Shown here: in pieces, positions 49,140 through 61,437 of the stretch
Position numbering within the stretch: the first letter of the stretch is position 1
Layout of the letters: the number at the start of each line of letters is the position of its first letter
Source: Sipunculus nudus
Lineage: Eukaryota; Annelida; Sipuncula; Golfingiida; Sipunculidae
Assembly: GCA_026874595.1 (NCBI GenBank)
Contig: CM049309.1
Coordinates: forward strand, 50,568,079-50,632,078
Reading direction: 5' to 3'
Length of the DNA: 64,000 bases
Notes under the pieces: generated by a model
Databases searched by the model: none
What the model was told of the DNA's origin: nothing
Seen by the model: the letters and a program-made list of their open reading frames with translations, nothing else
Position numbers and translations under genes: made by a program

Positions 49140-49720
49140 CTACAAACATTTAAAGTAAATAGTAAGACACATGTAAGAAACAGTAAGAAACATGTATACA
49201 TGACAATACAATAATCCTAGCACACATGTTCAGTGTAGGTTGTCGTATTAGCGGAGTGGTCATAATAGCGGTGTGGTCGTATTAACGGGTTGGTCGTGTT
49301 AGGGAGGTGGTGGTATTAACGGAAGATTGGTGTTATTGGGGTTCTCGGCTTATCTATGCATGTCGGCAATGCTAAAGAGGTCGTAATAGGCCGGGAGGTG
49401 TTCGTACAATTAGGATGGTCATCAGCAGGGGTTTTAATGTAGTTTTAATTATTAAAAGTGTATGACAAAAAAGGGTATGTTAAATTATTCTGACTGCGCT
49501 TAAAATGACACTAAGAAATGGGTAAAGCAGGCTGCTTTTATAATTTTCAAAATTTATTTTATATAAATTTATTATAGTTAAATTGAGCCATATTAGTTTG
49601 AAGTTACTTAATGCTTAAGGAGACTGGACTAGTTATATCGAGGACATGGTTATGTAATCCCTCAGCCTACTACAAGTTTATGCCATTAGATTGTTATAAT
49701 AATATCATATTGGTACTAAC

Positions 49721-49812
49721 CTTCATTTCTACAGCACCGCGTAGTTCGAGCTGGAACGTGCCGAACGTTTCTAAAATCTCCTTGGTGGCTGGACTTACAT
49801 GAATCCTCAGTG
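49721..49812 (-). CDS. Receptor guanylate cyclase, exon 7 (end of catalytic domain)
   Basis: The exon encodes residues 266-295: LRIHVSPATKEILETFGTF, then QLELRGAVEMK. This is the final helix-strand of the cyclase fold, with the ELRG-x-VEMKGKG signature split across the intron. The acceptor is tctccacag|CA, completing a Pro codon begun in exon 6, and the donor is AAG|GTTAGT (phase 0). Confidence 0.95.
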
Positions 49813-50262
49813 CTGTGGAGAGGACAGAGCGTATTAATACAACAACAATACAGCCATCGTATAAATATATATATACTAGAAACTAACAGAAACGTGTATT
49901 TGCTCTACGAATGCTAAGGCAAAATTAAATGGCTTTCGAGGCCATTAAAGAAATCAAAGATATAACGTTTAATTTAGTTAGCTCCCCAAATATACTTGCT
50001 TATTGTTTAGAGGTGTTTTATGGGATTTTGGTTTAAAACATCGAGCATGCGACATCGATTTTATTATTCCAAATGCTTTTCTATCCATTTTCTTAAGTGT
50101 TTATTTGAATCCAACTGTTTTCCAAATTCCTTATTCCTTCAACATTAATACTCGATATACCATATGCTGTCAAATCTTAGCCATTCACTGTGCATTAAGG
50201 CAAGTACATTTTAATTTTTATACAGTTCCCGATTTTCCATTGTTTGATATTGTTAGACTCAC

Positions 50263-50361
50263 GAAGGCCATTTGACTCCATTCTGGATGAAGTGTTCACT
50301 GTGTCTCCAAAGAGACAATACCGGGGCATCTTGAGGCCGACCACTCCGGCAACCACCATTC
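50263..50361 (-). CDS. Receptor guanylate cyclase, exon 6 (guanine and ribose/phosphate contacts)
   Basis: The exon encodes residues 233-264, including [19 protein letters not shown] and [11 protein letters not shown]. Cys247 is the second guanine-specificity residue; Asn254 and Arg258 are the residues that orient ribose and stabilise the transition state, so the enzyme is predicted to be catalytically competent and GTP-specific. The strand before it usually reads HTGPV; here the split codon gives HTG followed by Met233, replacing the common Pro. The acceptor is ttcctcag|GA and the donor C|GTGAGT; 99 bp = 2 + 32 codons + 1. Confidence 0.96.
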
Positions 50362-50954
50362 CTGAGGAAAAAGTGATATTTGTGGTGTACCACACGAAAA
50401 CAGCGTTCGAACTATTAAATCATACCAAATCCATTGAAAACTAGATATTTCGGCATCGGAGATCAGTAAGTACCCCAGACATTAAGATGTAAAACATGCC
50501 ACCTTCTCCTAAAGCGTGCATATATTTACACCTTTTTAGATTTTACCATGAAGATCAAGGTCAAGATCATCAATTTTCAAATTCCAAATCTTCACTGACA
50601 CAATTTGATGAACAAAATTATACAGTACAAATATACTATATTTACGCAGATTTTATATTGAAGGTCAAAGTCACCAGTTTTGGAACTTGTCCAAAAATTT
50701 GGCTGAAACAAGGGCACCGCGAACCTTAGTATTCCTCACTCAAAGGCATAATTAGACTATATAAAGAACTGTAATATAAAAAGATAAGAAAATTGTGAAC
50801 TAAATCAGCTTAAAAATCCATTGCACCTGTTCTGGGCTTTTTTTTTTAATATACCTAAACCTATCGAACGAAGGTACAACAAATATCCTGTTGTTTAACC
50901 GATCAGCCAAGCCTTTTTACTTATAAATACCCCGGAATATGACCTATTTCTAAC

Positions 50955-51129
50955 CTGTGTGCATCCCGATACGGAGCTTGAGTTGGTCGTGGGGTCGGTG
51001 GCGAATTTTGAATGACAGTACAGCATTTAGCAGCGCTATGGACATCCGGGCAATTTCTCTGGCGTGCAAGTTACCGTTCCTCATAGGCAAACCCGACACG
51101 ACCATGTAGGCGTCACCAATCGTCTCCAC
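50955..51129 (-). CDS. Receptor guanylate cyclase, exon 5 (catalytic core)
   Basis: The exon encodes residues 174-231, beginning [15 protein letters not shown] and ending LKLRIGMHT. Glu175 is the guanine-recognising glutamate that distinguishes guanylate from adenylate cyclases, and Asp179 in GDAY is the second metal-binding aspartate. The central helix [19 protein letters not shown] and the strand [13 protein letters not shown] match the family along their whole length. The acceptor is acacacag|GTG and the donor G|GTTAGA, leaving phase 1. Confidence 0.96.
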
Positions 51130-51926
51130 CTGTGTGTAATGAAAGAGATAGGGATATTACTATAGAAAAAACATATCCAAAATGTCTGTGAAATATTTAT
51201 CCAGGCGTCTTCATATAGGGCCATACAGAGGGACGCAAGCGTCGTGTTTTTATTTAACAGTGTTTAGGTAAACAATCTTTTTATGCTAAAATGGCCTAAT
51301 CACCCATAAGGTATGTTGAATTAACACGAAAAGAACATCTACTCTATGAAATAAACTGGTACCTGCCAAAATATTGCCCGTATACCGTTGGCTTACTCCT
51401 GTACTCGAGTGCAACAGTGGACCGGGCGCCATCACAAGTGTCAACATAAACACGACGCGTGGGAATCGCCCGGGCCACAACACTGTCGATCAGGAGATGC
51501 CCTGACTGAATTTTTCCAAAAATGTTATACCATCCCCGGTCACGCGGCCTTGTTATTGTATACAGACACATGTAAACTGTGATCCATAACACGGCGATCC
51601 ATAACAAGGTGTTAAACAGCTCAGCGGAAGGTACTGAGACTGATTGCTAGAATGGTTTGCCTGGAGACTTTGGTATAAAGCAAAGTAAACTGATAGCGTG
51701 AAAAAAATCGGCATAATGTTTTGATTATGTCCCTTTAAAGAGGAAACATCAGCAAAACACGAGACAGAAATTCGAGAGGTTCAAATTTTTATTTACAGGT
51801 CCCAACAATGATGTGCTTTCGTTTTTTTTTTGTCAATTGATTAGTCACTGTTATAATATATAATGTAATAAATATATCGCAAGAAATACAAATACGTATT
51901 TATTTAAGTATAAAAAATGTTCATAC

Positions 51927-51995
51927 CTTGTACACATCGAATGTGTCGATGATTGAATCGAACGTCGTGTATAGATCATTCAGGAGGTCAATCAC
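51927..51995 (-). CDS. Receptor guanylate cyclase, exon 4 (catalytic domain)
   Basis: A 69-bp, phase 0/0 exon encodes residues 151-173, VIDLLNDLYTTFDSIIDTFD followed by VYK. This is the conserved helix between the two metal-binding strands of the cyclase domain (compare V-x-LLNDLYT-x-FD in the family). The acceptor is tttacag|GTG and the donor AAG|GTATGA. It is preceded by a short intron of 409 bp that contains a poly-G run on the plus strand. Confidence 0.95.
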
Positions 51996-52057
51996 CTGTA
52001 AAAAAAGTCAGTGATTCATATCTATTTAAAACAAACTATTTTGTCTGCAATGTGCAT

Positions 52058-52075
52058 GGGGGGGGGGGGGGGGGG
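52058..52075. repeat. Poly-G run in intron
   Basis: About 18 consecutive G on the plus strand (poly-C in the cyclase transcript), 60 bp from the acceptor of exon 4. Confidence 0.9.
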
Positions 52076-52404
52076 AGACGTGCATCTTGAACTAGATGGA
52101 TATATCGCATATACATTCTAGTTCTACAGTTGAGCATATAGGCCCTTGAATGGAACAAGTGAGACGATAATGTGGGTTTTTGTTTTCATTTTGGACAATG
52201 TGATATAATAACTACCATGCATTTACTGATAAAAAATTTAAATGAAACAAACGCAGGTCATTTATATTCCGTTTAACTGCCCCCTGTCATCTCTCGCTTA
52301 AGTTAAAGTAATTCAGGCGTGTAGCTCTTCTTTCATTTGCAAATTATTAAATAAACACAATTAGAGTTTACAAATAATTAAAGTTTTAATGTGACATTAC
52401 GGAC

Positions 52405-52528
52405 CTGTTCCGGGGTACTTTCTGACGACATGGCCGTAAATCCACAGATATCACTGAAGTAGATGGTCACGGAGTCGAACCTCTCTGCCGTGACAGACTC
52501 GCCTCTCATCAACTGACCTGCCACTGAT
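52405..52528 (-). CDS. Receptor guanylate cyclase, exon 3 (start of catalytic domain)
   Basis: The exon encodes residues 110-150, starting [20 protein letters not shown] and including [20 protein letters not shown]. Asp135 in FSDICGFT is the first of the two metal-binding aspartates of class III nucleotide cyclases. Most animal receptor cyclases that I know read FSDIVGFT, so Cys137 in place of Val is a small departure next to the metal site. The acceptor is ttttacag|A and the donor CAG|GTCCGT, phase 0. The intron upstream (52529-58522) is about 6 kb and is the largest in the visible gene. Confidence 0.95.
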
Positions 52529-52629
52529 CTGTAAAATAATAAAGACGATCGTCACAGCATCATAATTAACAAACATTCAAAGCAAATACGCTGAACCAAG
52601 TTATGGGTGTACCCGTTTTGTGTTAAACA

Positions 52630-52650
52630 CCCCCCCCCCCCCCCCCCCCC
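52630..52650. repeat. Poly-C run in intron
   Basis: About 21 consecutive C on the plus strand (poly-G in the transcript), about 100 bp upstream of the exon 3 acceptor. Confidence 0.9.
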
Positions 52651-53614
52651 TTCGACTGCGACTCTCGCCCGGTGTTTGGACATGCAAACGGGTGGATGGG
52701 AGACAAGGCCAATGGGCCCACGGGAAACATTTACTGGGCCTCAGCGTTTATTATTTACTCTTTCACCCAGAGGCCCAGACACGAAGTTCCATATTCTTAA
52801 CCATCCTAATTTGGATTGTGCATTACTATATACATTTATTGTAAAGAAAAAATGCGTCTTATGGAATTAAAGTTTTGGAATGTAAAAATATAAATCACGA
52901 GTTTAGTTAAATTTATGAAGTCACTGAAATGAGGTCCAGTCCGCCCCCTGCTGTGATATAAGGCAATATCTTCGTTTATAATGACCCAAATCGGTAAAGG
53001 TTTTCTCATTAAAATCATTATTATTCCATAATAAGTATCATTATCTCATAAACATTCCCTCATTAGAAACATTATCCAGGTAAAATGCCGAGAGATTGAA
53101 CTAATATAAAATTACTTTTAGTTTGAACCACTCAACAATATAAACCCGGAGAAAGATAAGCCGTCCTGTCAATGTGCACGCGTGCATTCCTGCTACATTG
53201 TGTTGGGTTTTATCTTCCCAATAAACTCCCTTATGATCAACTAATGGATAATTAATATTTATTCACAAGACCTCGGGGGAAAATTCCCTAATATCCAACC
53301 TCATTTTGTGAACGACAAGACGCGCACAATTAATGAGTTGCACAGAAAGCCTCTTGGCCATATACATTTTGATTATCAAAGGCGATATTTTTAGAACATG
53401 AAGTAAAAAGGGCCTCCCCGCCTCAAGATTATAGCGAGTGCTTCTCTGTTGGACAAACCTCGTTCTGATCTCTTTGCTTCGACAATACACGCATCACGAA
53501 AATAGCATCCTAAGCTCGCTCAGTCGATATTGGGCATGCAGATTGTCCTAGGAGCTTTTGAAATATTGGCTGTTGGTTGTGATTTTTTTAATGGATGTGT
53601 TTGTTTGTGTGTGC

Positions 53615-53647
53615 GGGGGGGGGGGGGGGTTGGCAAATACACTCTGA

Positions 53648-53695
<48 letters not shown>
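53615..53695. repeat. Poly-G run and (AT)n microsatellite in intron
   Basis: Poly-G at 53615-53629, then (AT)n at 53652-53695. Confidence 0.95.
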
Positions 53696-53697
<2 letters not shown>

Positions 53698-56600
53698 CCC
53701 CTTTAAGTTTACATACCTTTTTTGTTGTTCAAGATTTTAATATCTTTTTATTATGTTTTTACGATTTTTCCCGAGAGAAAATTTATAACTTTCATTTATT
53801 CATTAAAACGTGTTTGTCACGCCTCTAATTTATTAATTTTTTTACCAAGGCTTAATTTAGGTATTAGGAGAAACACCAACTAAAAAAAGGGATAAGAAAT
53901 CAAATTTCTCTTGGCTGGAATATATTCACAGCTCAAAATCCTTTGCATAGTAATAAATGCACTGAACTTTTTTTATCCGTTCCTGGGCAATGAATGGAAT
54001 CACTCTTTATCTACTGGATTAAGGACATTAAACAGACATTCAGGTTTGTACAAACCTATCCAGAAGTGGTTTTGAAAAATTATTTTTAATCCATTACAAT
54101 TTACTTTATCACAGTGAAAATTTTATTATATTAAAGACATTAGCCTTATTAACTTCCAAATTAGGGGCGTGTTGATTGTATTATTTACACAAGCTCGATA
54201 CATTTATAATAGAAAGAACTGAGGGAGAAATCCTTGATGTTCAATCAGGCCTTTTTCCCATGGAGGATAGAGTAAAGGACGGTTTCAGCATGATTTCCTC
54301 TACAATTAAGACACTGTCAGACCCCAGGGTGCAGGAGTAATGCAGCGAGCAATCCAATCCTGAAGGGCTGATCAATAGTGAATCTGATGCCGGTCATCTT
54401 TAATTAGGAAGGGTGACGTATATCTCGTTATAATTAGGACCCCAGGTTACAGAGGTCCAGCTAATCTTGAACTGGGGGATATCAGTACCAGATTACAATC
54501 GATACTCCTCAACGTTTGCAATATGGAGGTCACAACAGCCAGACGGGTGGAGCATTCACTGGTCCTTCAGAGGTTGTTTACAGAACAATAACCCATTCGA
54601 CTGCTGCTGACAACCAACTAAAGGCCAGGGAGTGCCACAATAGTCATCAATATTTACAATTATCTCGCTGACCGAGCCTTTGTTGTTCATGACGACCTCG
54701 TGAGATGACAATAACAGGTGGTGTTTATACTGCGCTTCACTGAATGGCCCGTCCTCTTCTGGATGCAGACTTGTGAATTTCAGTATATCCGGAAACAAGA
54801 GATTAGTGACCAGCTATACGTTCATAATGAATGTCATAATCTCAAGTTATATCATCATTCCATATCCGGGTCATACAGGCTGTTAATTGGAATATTTTGT
54901 CTATTTCTGATAAGAATCTACTGTTTTAACCTACATCAATGTGTCTTTAAAGTCTGTGCTCTGGTTATGTGTATTTTTATGGTTTAACTAAACCAAGCGT
55001 GTTTATCACAATAAAAAATAGAAGTTATAATATCATAAACACAACTGCATAAATTCAAAAGTAAAAAATCTGAATTATCTACAACGAAATCGTAACGTAA
55101 ATGTTATTACGGCTTAATTTTGTTAACCACCTCGGAATGATTTATGGTGCATCTCAGGAGTTGCCATAGAGCCATACCCAGTAAAATTATGCCGCATGGG
55201 AGGACAACGAAAAATTACCCGAGAATTGTCCTTAATTGATAGTTCTTAAATCTTTAATATAGATTCACAATCGAGGTGCTAAAATATAATTTTAAACGAG
55301 GTACGTGAACACCAGGAGCTCTTCTTAGGATTACATTTCAGTTTGACGCAGATCGATACGAAGCATGTGTTTTCAGAACACCCGCAGTGACGCAGCTCAA
55401 TCAGACGCGGTTCATTGCTCATGCCTAGAAGGCCCTCTAAGACGTAGCCCAGTACGACGCGGTTCAGTGCTTATGGTTGTATGAACCATTACACCAATCT
55501 TCATATGTGTTAAGAGGGACAATATGCACCGTTCAAGCTTAATCTTTTATATTAATTAAATATAAAACAATTAATATCACTGGTAGTGTCACCATTCCCT
55601 TTGGTTTGTGATCAAAGACTATTTGCCTTCTTTGTTGACCCTTTGATGAGAATAATGTAGTATTGACAATAACTATTGACTTCTAAGTCGCGAGGCCTCT
55701 GCTAATTAAGCAGATCCCTAATCAACCCACCATAAAGTTAACATAAAGTCGGACAGAAAGGTTGGCAGATTAAAGAATGAGAGAAAAGGAAAACAAGAAA
55801 AGGAATGATAGAAAGAACGGAAGAAGGAAAATGATATATTATGGACTAGCTGGTAAACCCGGTATACCGGGCTTTTCACCGTAGTTGGGGAGATGAATTA
55901 AATAAAATGAGGCATGTTGGCTCTTTTTTTTTTATTCTAAAAGCTTAAAAAAATTAGATTTTCAGTGTGATACTGTCTCAATAAGATATGTAAAAATACG
56001 TGAATATATTGTAAGACCGCTCGTATTTGTTTGAAATAGCAGGTCAATGATGCATGTCTATCAGAAACTTTTGTAATTCTCATATGAAAACATCGGTATC
56101 CGGACAGTTTTTTTTGTCTTTTTTTATATACATTTCATACATCTACAAATTGTAAAGAATGGTTAAATTATAGTTTTACAAACGTTTATACTATTGAATT
56201 GAACCTCTGTATCGTCCTAATGGACAGGCGATACACGCCCTGCCCGGGTTACGTCTCGCCGGGCAACGTCTCAACGGGCGCCGTTGTGGTTAACTGGACG
56301 GCGCGCTTCAGCGAGCTGCGTCGTAACGAGCAGTGAAAACAGCCTTACGTCCTATCGAGATGCGTCGCACTGAGATGACACCCTTCTTTGTGCACTCCTG
56401 TAGATATTTTAAAATCGCACCCTTCCGCCAGAGGTCGTTTTCTATTTAAAACGACCCTCTTAGAGTTAGGCACTGTGGGACGCCCGGGACTAGTTGTCTC
56501 AACTTTCAAACTCCAAAATCAAAATGTTTACATTTCAAGGAAATACCTTCTGTTTACATTTCACATGCATGCTTAAAAAATATTACCCATGTTTATATAA

Positions 56601-58522
56601 TTCGCCTTGAAACAATTTTCTCCATAGTACTTGAACGGACTACTTACCCTCTTCACTATATTTATATTATTTATTGTAAGGTTTGAATTTTAATGCTCAT
56701 AAACCTTAACCAGCAGAGTCGTATTCTTGTGCGCAGTGTGTTAAATCTGGTGATCTCGATGTCAAGTCAACGAGTGTTTGGTCTATCTGGCACGGGGTAC
56801 ATGGGACAGTCCTGGGTTATGAGGTTCTCTGGATTTCACTAACAGCTGTGTTTGTTATTTAACATTGTCAAAGCCAAACTTGAAAGACTGATGAAGTGGT
56901 CGGCTTAGTCGCCCTGTAGAACCGACGTATCGCCTCAGGATATAAAGGATTATCTTGCTTTGTGAAGATGCAAAATAAACAAGAACGTGAAAATGCGTTT
57001 AATAACGGTGAAGTAATACGCTCTATTTGTTATTTGTTCACATCGTCATTATTATCGTGAAAAACATGGTCCTCTGCAGAGAAATTCCTGTTGAGTCCAG
57101 TAACGTTTCCATGTGTCTACCGGTAATACGTTGGCTGGATACCAAGGTGGGCGCTCTATTAAAAGAGTTTATATCATTATAAATAATTACGTGGCAGACT
57201 TGCGGCGGTTTCTCAGCACGCTCCTCCGACCCTTGGAGTAGATTATTTGATGACCATAGTAGGCTGGTCCTCCGCTCAATAACGGCCCGACAGAGCCGTG
57301 TCCAGAATTCATAGTCTGGCTCCCCGCCGACATCCGGTAATTTCGCGTAGACAAGACTCAACGTTCCATTTCCTCATTCCCACATGTCTGCTTCATATCT
57401 GCCACCGTTGCCATGGGCAAGCGCTAATGGTCCAGGCGAGAGAGGGATTGTGTACGTTATATATCTCTCTTGAGAAATAATGCAGTTAAAATGCCTGTAA
57501 ACATATATGTTTTATGCCTGATCAGCTTCCAAAGCTGTACTGTATATGTGATCTTTGGGAAGTCCTTTCGAATTCTAATGTAATTTTCTTCTTTGGATCA
57601 TTTCATATTTCTTATTCATTAATCATGTTGCATGTAAACACCTTTGAAAGATCATTCATAGTTTATCTATGTATGTATGTATATACACTTTCATTTAGAT
57701 TGGGAACTACTTGGCAGCATTACATGGTTAACATTTGTCTAATATTATTTAGAATGTCTAAAGACAATCCAATATATTTCAGTTATATATATGTTGTATA
57801 TATGTTACTTTAGGTGTGTGGAGAAACAGAATATGTCTCTTATAATACTGACAGTATCTTGCTTTGACATCATCGTGTATATATGCAGTATCATGTATTC
57901 ATTGTGTTCCACAAATTAAAATGCCTGTATGTCAGTGTGCCTTAAGCTGCTGTTAGGATGCTGTTAAAATGTTGTAGTCATTCATTGGTATTGGTAAGTT
58001 TTGTACAGAGATCTTTAAGAGTTTTTTTAATAATTTACAAATGACAAAAATGTGACGTCAGCATTTTCAACTCATCTGTGAAAAATCAAGAAGGAACGAC
58101 CAAATTTCATTTCTGTTTTACAGAACTATAGGTTTTCTTGCTCCATTTTGTGTATATTACTCAGGACTAGACTTATCTAACACGCCAAGATAATGCTTAG
58201 AATGCTTGTTAATTCCTTTGTTTGGATCCATTTTCTGCTTTGTAACACAGTATACAGTATATGGAGTATTAAATATATTCTTTTTATGTTTGGACCTGGC
58301 CATCTTGCTATATGTATTATCGGTTTTTATTTTCCTAAATCAGTAGCATCAGGTAGTCAGGAATAATGCCTATTTTCCTGTTTGTGTGCATTATCCTACT
58401 TTGGCACCATCACGCATTTAGGAAAAAATGCCTATGTTTCCGTTTGTTATCATGATCTTTCTTTGGCAGCACCATGCATTTAGCAATAATGCTTATAATT
58501 AAGTGTGTCTGCATTATCTTAC

Positions 58523-58672
58523 TTTGGCAGCATCATGTACAGCAGGTCCTCTGCCCTTTTCTTCTGTTCCAGGTAGTCTGCCGTCCTCTCCTCCACCAGC
58601 GCTTCCAGGTTATTGGCGTACTGTTCCATACGAGACAACAGGTTGTCCAGGATGTTACCGCTGTCTCCGTCC
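58523..58672 (-). CDS. Receptor guanylate cyclase, exon 2 (dimerisation / signalling helix)
   Basis: The exon encodes residues 60-108 of the visible protein. It contains [20 protein letters not shown], the near-invariant linker after the kinase-homology domain, followed by [20 protein letters not shown] and MMLPK. This is the coiled-coil signalling helix that pairs two subunits and couples the pseudokinase domain to the cyclase heads. The acceptor is attgcag|G and the donor AA|GTAAGA. The 150-bp length (1 + 49 codons + 2) continues the frame from the previous exon (AA|G = Lys) and into the next (AA|A = Lys). The intron separating it from the upstream exon (58673-61259) carries two SINE-like copies. 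Confidence 0.95.
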
Positions 58673-58977
58673 CTGCAATTATACACTCCATGTTAAGTAA
58701 ACATCAAAACACGGTAATATGTATTCCATACAGTGTATGTGAACCTTCTCAGAGTGAGAGAAAACTCATCCTATCGTTAACATCTTGGACTGTTAGACTT
58801 TCACATTACCCTCGAGTATAGAAGACTATCATTTAATGTACGTGAATTCTTTCGGTGGGCTTCCCATGTGTCTTTTACTTGTCCTCATTTCCCTTCTGCT
58901 ACAATAAGACCAACCTTCTTTACAAAAATAACTAGGTCTATATATGTATATATTCATGAATGACTATATATTGTTAC

Positions 58978-59120
58978 AGAAACACTTTGCTCAAAGGAAA
59001 ATTTTGGGCCGATCCTGGATTCGAACTCAGGTCCGTGGCGCACATGTCTGGCGTTCCGACTGCTTCGCTGGAAAAGCAAACTTCACTAACGAGGCAGTTC
59101 GGACCGCTTTTATGTGTATC
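58978..59120 (-). repeat. tRNA-derived SINE-like copy 1
   Basis: On the minus strand, AGCGAAGCAGTCGGAACGCC (box A-like) is followed by CTGAGTTCGAATCCAGG (box B) and GGCCCAAAATTTTCC. The second copy lies 309 bp away with the same order and about 80-85% similarity by eye. Neither folds into a complete tRNA. Confidence 0.6.
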
Positions 59121-59285
59121 CCGTAACACACCCCCTCTTAAGAGCGTTCTGCTATCAGAACAAGACGAACTATCCCAGGAGTCACACTTTTGGTGAACTT
59201 AGTGGCGGTAATTGGCCAATTACTTCAAACCACCATTCCCCGGGTCACAAAGTTTGCCGTCAACCCGGGCGAGCCCCCATTTGTT

Positions 59286-59421
59286 TCGGAAATATTTTGC
59301 TCAGGGGAAAATTTTGGGCCAATGCCAGATTCGAACTCGTGTCAGTGGCGCACATGCCCGGCGTTCCAACCGCTTCACTAGAAAAACAAGCTTCACTAGC
59401 GAGACAGATTTTATGTGAACC
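59286..59421 (-). repeat. tRNA-derived SINE-like copy 2
   Basis: On the minus strand, AGTGAAGCGGTTGGAACGCC and GGGCATGTGCGCC precede ACGAGTTCGAATCTGGC and GGCCCAAAATTTTCCCC. It is followed on the plus-strand side by (CA)n at 59425-59450. It lies in the cyclase intron in the same orientation as the gene. Confidence 0.6.
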
Positions 59422-59424
59422 ACT

Positions 59425-59457
<33 letters not shown>

Positions 59458-61259
59458 CACTGTCCACTTAGTCTATATTAAAACAATATTAAATTCCCAA
59501 GCATAAAATAGGCCATTAGAATAACTAATTTATCCAACGTTGTATTTGTATTATCTTATCAAAATCATGTAACTATAACAATTAAAGTGATGAAAACATT
59601 CATTTCGTATTGTATGTTATGTGTGATCAGTGTAGCTGTCAGACTGACAATCGATTTGGCTTGTCCTCGGCATTGCCTGTGTGTCCCCTTGGTAACAAGA
59701 ATGGTGAATATAGCTGATTTAAGCTAGATTATAATGATTTCTGGAAAAAAAACCACTTCCTGCCGTAATTACTGGGAGGAAATGTTAAAGAATCAAATAC
59801 ATGTGATTATTGTAAGTAATAAAAAAGAGTAACCTCTAACCTCATATTTTAATATTCATGACACGTTGGGCGACATGCGGGGTAATGTAAAATCTGATCT
59901 AATGATGAATAGATCAGGTTATCCCATGACTGTACACGCGAGGTCGGTTTTAAGGTAATCTCATTTCTTATATAGAGTCACGCTTCAGTTTTTTATGTGA
60001 CACAGTGTTAAAACCAACAGACTAAATAAGAAATTAGATATAGTTGAATTTGCAAGCAAATTCTAGCCTCACAATCCAACAGCTAAAAAGTAGCGGCTTC
60101 CGGTTCTAGGAAGATAGGAAAACGACATGACAGACCATGCTAAACATAAATATGCAAATGGGTGCATCAGTAAGCATTAGAATCATGTCCTCCATGAAAA
60201 AGTGTTACATCTTCAAACAAGTAATGGACAGACTTGAGAATTTGAAAAAAATGACAAATTTACACATGGCTGATATACAGAATTATGCAAATGACCTACT
60301 TAATATGCACAGATTGACCCCAAAAGTTAATAACCTTCTCAGAGGGGTACTCTTTAGGTGTCGACAAAGTTTTGTACAAATCACATTAACAGTTAAGACC
60401 CTCGAGCTTTGCATTTCGATTAATTTAGAAATATATTCTGTATCTGCATTCTGTATGTGCTGAAATAAACCGTTCTTTATCAGACATTGAAAACAAAATT
60501 AAAACTCGTAAATTGAAACATGTTCGATAACGTTCAAGTTGTCCCAAAGCGGTAGGTTGTTCAATATAAAGGAAACTGAAACAAAGTCAGATCGTTTCAA
60601 TGGGCAAAGCAAAATGATGAATGTCAATATTACGTCACAGATTATCTCGCATGTCTTAATCAGAGGTTTTATTGTTTATTTTTCCTACCCCTGGGCACAG
60701 ATGAATCTTAAACCGAGAAGGCTTAATAGGCCGTGGTTACACAGTTATGTTTATAATTCGCATGCTTTTAACAAAATTACGTTAACCCATATGCTAACCC
60801 TGTAATCCCGTTAGTGCTTTTTTAGTGCATATTGCCTAGGCTGAAAGGAAGGTGGCTTGTAATATATTACTTGGTTTTATATCGACCTTCTCTGTACGGA
60901 GTAGCTTATATGTTTGACGTTCACCTGCATCAACAATATTGAAAACAAATCTGACATTTTATCCTGAACTTGAAACGTATACTAGTGAAGCTGGATATGG
61001 AATAACAGGGAATCAGTTTACCAAATCGTCTGTAATTGATTGTACATAAATATTAAAGCGTTTGAATACATATGTGGTTAATATACTGTGTATGGGGAAA
61101 TCTAACATCATACTTGCTGGCGCTTAAGCGGATGCTATCTATGTTGGGATCAAATAAACACGTTTTATATGGACTGTCTGCATGGGAGAGCTGATTGTTT
61201 TACGAGGTCTGAAATCAGAATCTATTGTTAATACCACAAATGGAAAAATAATAACTCAC

Positions 61260-61437
61260 TTATTGATTTTTCTGATGATGGATTTAAGAGCGTGGAAATC
61301 TGGTCTCTCCATTGGATCTTCTGACCAACACTTCTTTATCATGTTCGCGAGTTCTTCAGAGCATTCGTCGTCGTCCAGTTGGTCAAGGGTAGGACGGAAG
61401 TACGGCCGCTGTCCGTTTTTCACTTTGCGGTAAATCT
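61260..61437 (-). CDS. Receptor guanylate cyclase, exon 1 of 8 visible (end of kinase-homology domain)
   Basis: This is the most upstream recognisable exon of a membrane guanylate cyclase that makes cGMP from GTP; earlier exons are outside the window or unrecognised. It encodes residues 1-58 of the visible protein, with EIYRKVKNGQRPYFRP near the start and MIKKCWSEDPMERPDF near the end. That CW-x-E-x-P-x-x-RP pattern is the C-terminal subdomain XI of the pseudokinase (kinase-homology) domain of receptor cyclases. The acceptor is ttgcag ahead of AG-ATT and the donor is AA|GTGAGT, so both flanking introns split codons. The 178-bp length (2 + 58 codons + 2) keeps frame with the next exon. Family identity is very secure; which receptor subfamily (natriuretic-peptide-like, Gyc76C-like or other) cannot be told because the extracellular domain is not seen. 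Confidence 0.93.

Larger units (their letters stand above)
49140..61259 (-). other. Seven introns of the guanylate cyclase gene
   Basis: The introns are 49140-49720, 49813-50262, 50362-50954, 51130-51926, 51996-52404, 52529-58522 and 58673-61259, all GT-AG, with phases (transcript order) 2, 2, 0, 0, 1, 1, 0. The 6-kb intron carries an (AT)n tract (53652-53695), a poly-G run (53615-53629) and a poly-C run (52630-52650), but no second gene that I can recognise. The 2.6-kb intron carries two SINE-like copies near 59 kb. Confidence 0.85.

Noticed and set aside
57038-57361. 107-codon minus-strand frame within the large cyclase intron
   Set aside because: No family match and the frame is not needed: exon 2 and exon 3 join in frame across the whole intron.
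59286-59421. Functional tRNA gene
   Set aside because: Box A and B are present but the arms do not form a complete cloverleaf and the unit has a SINE-like extension.
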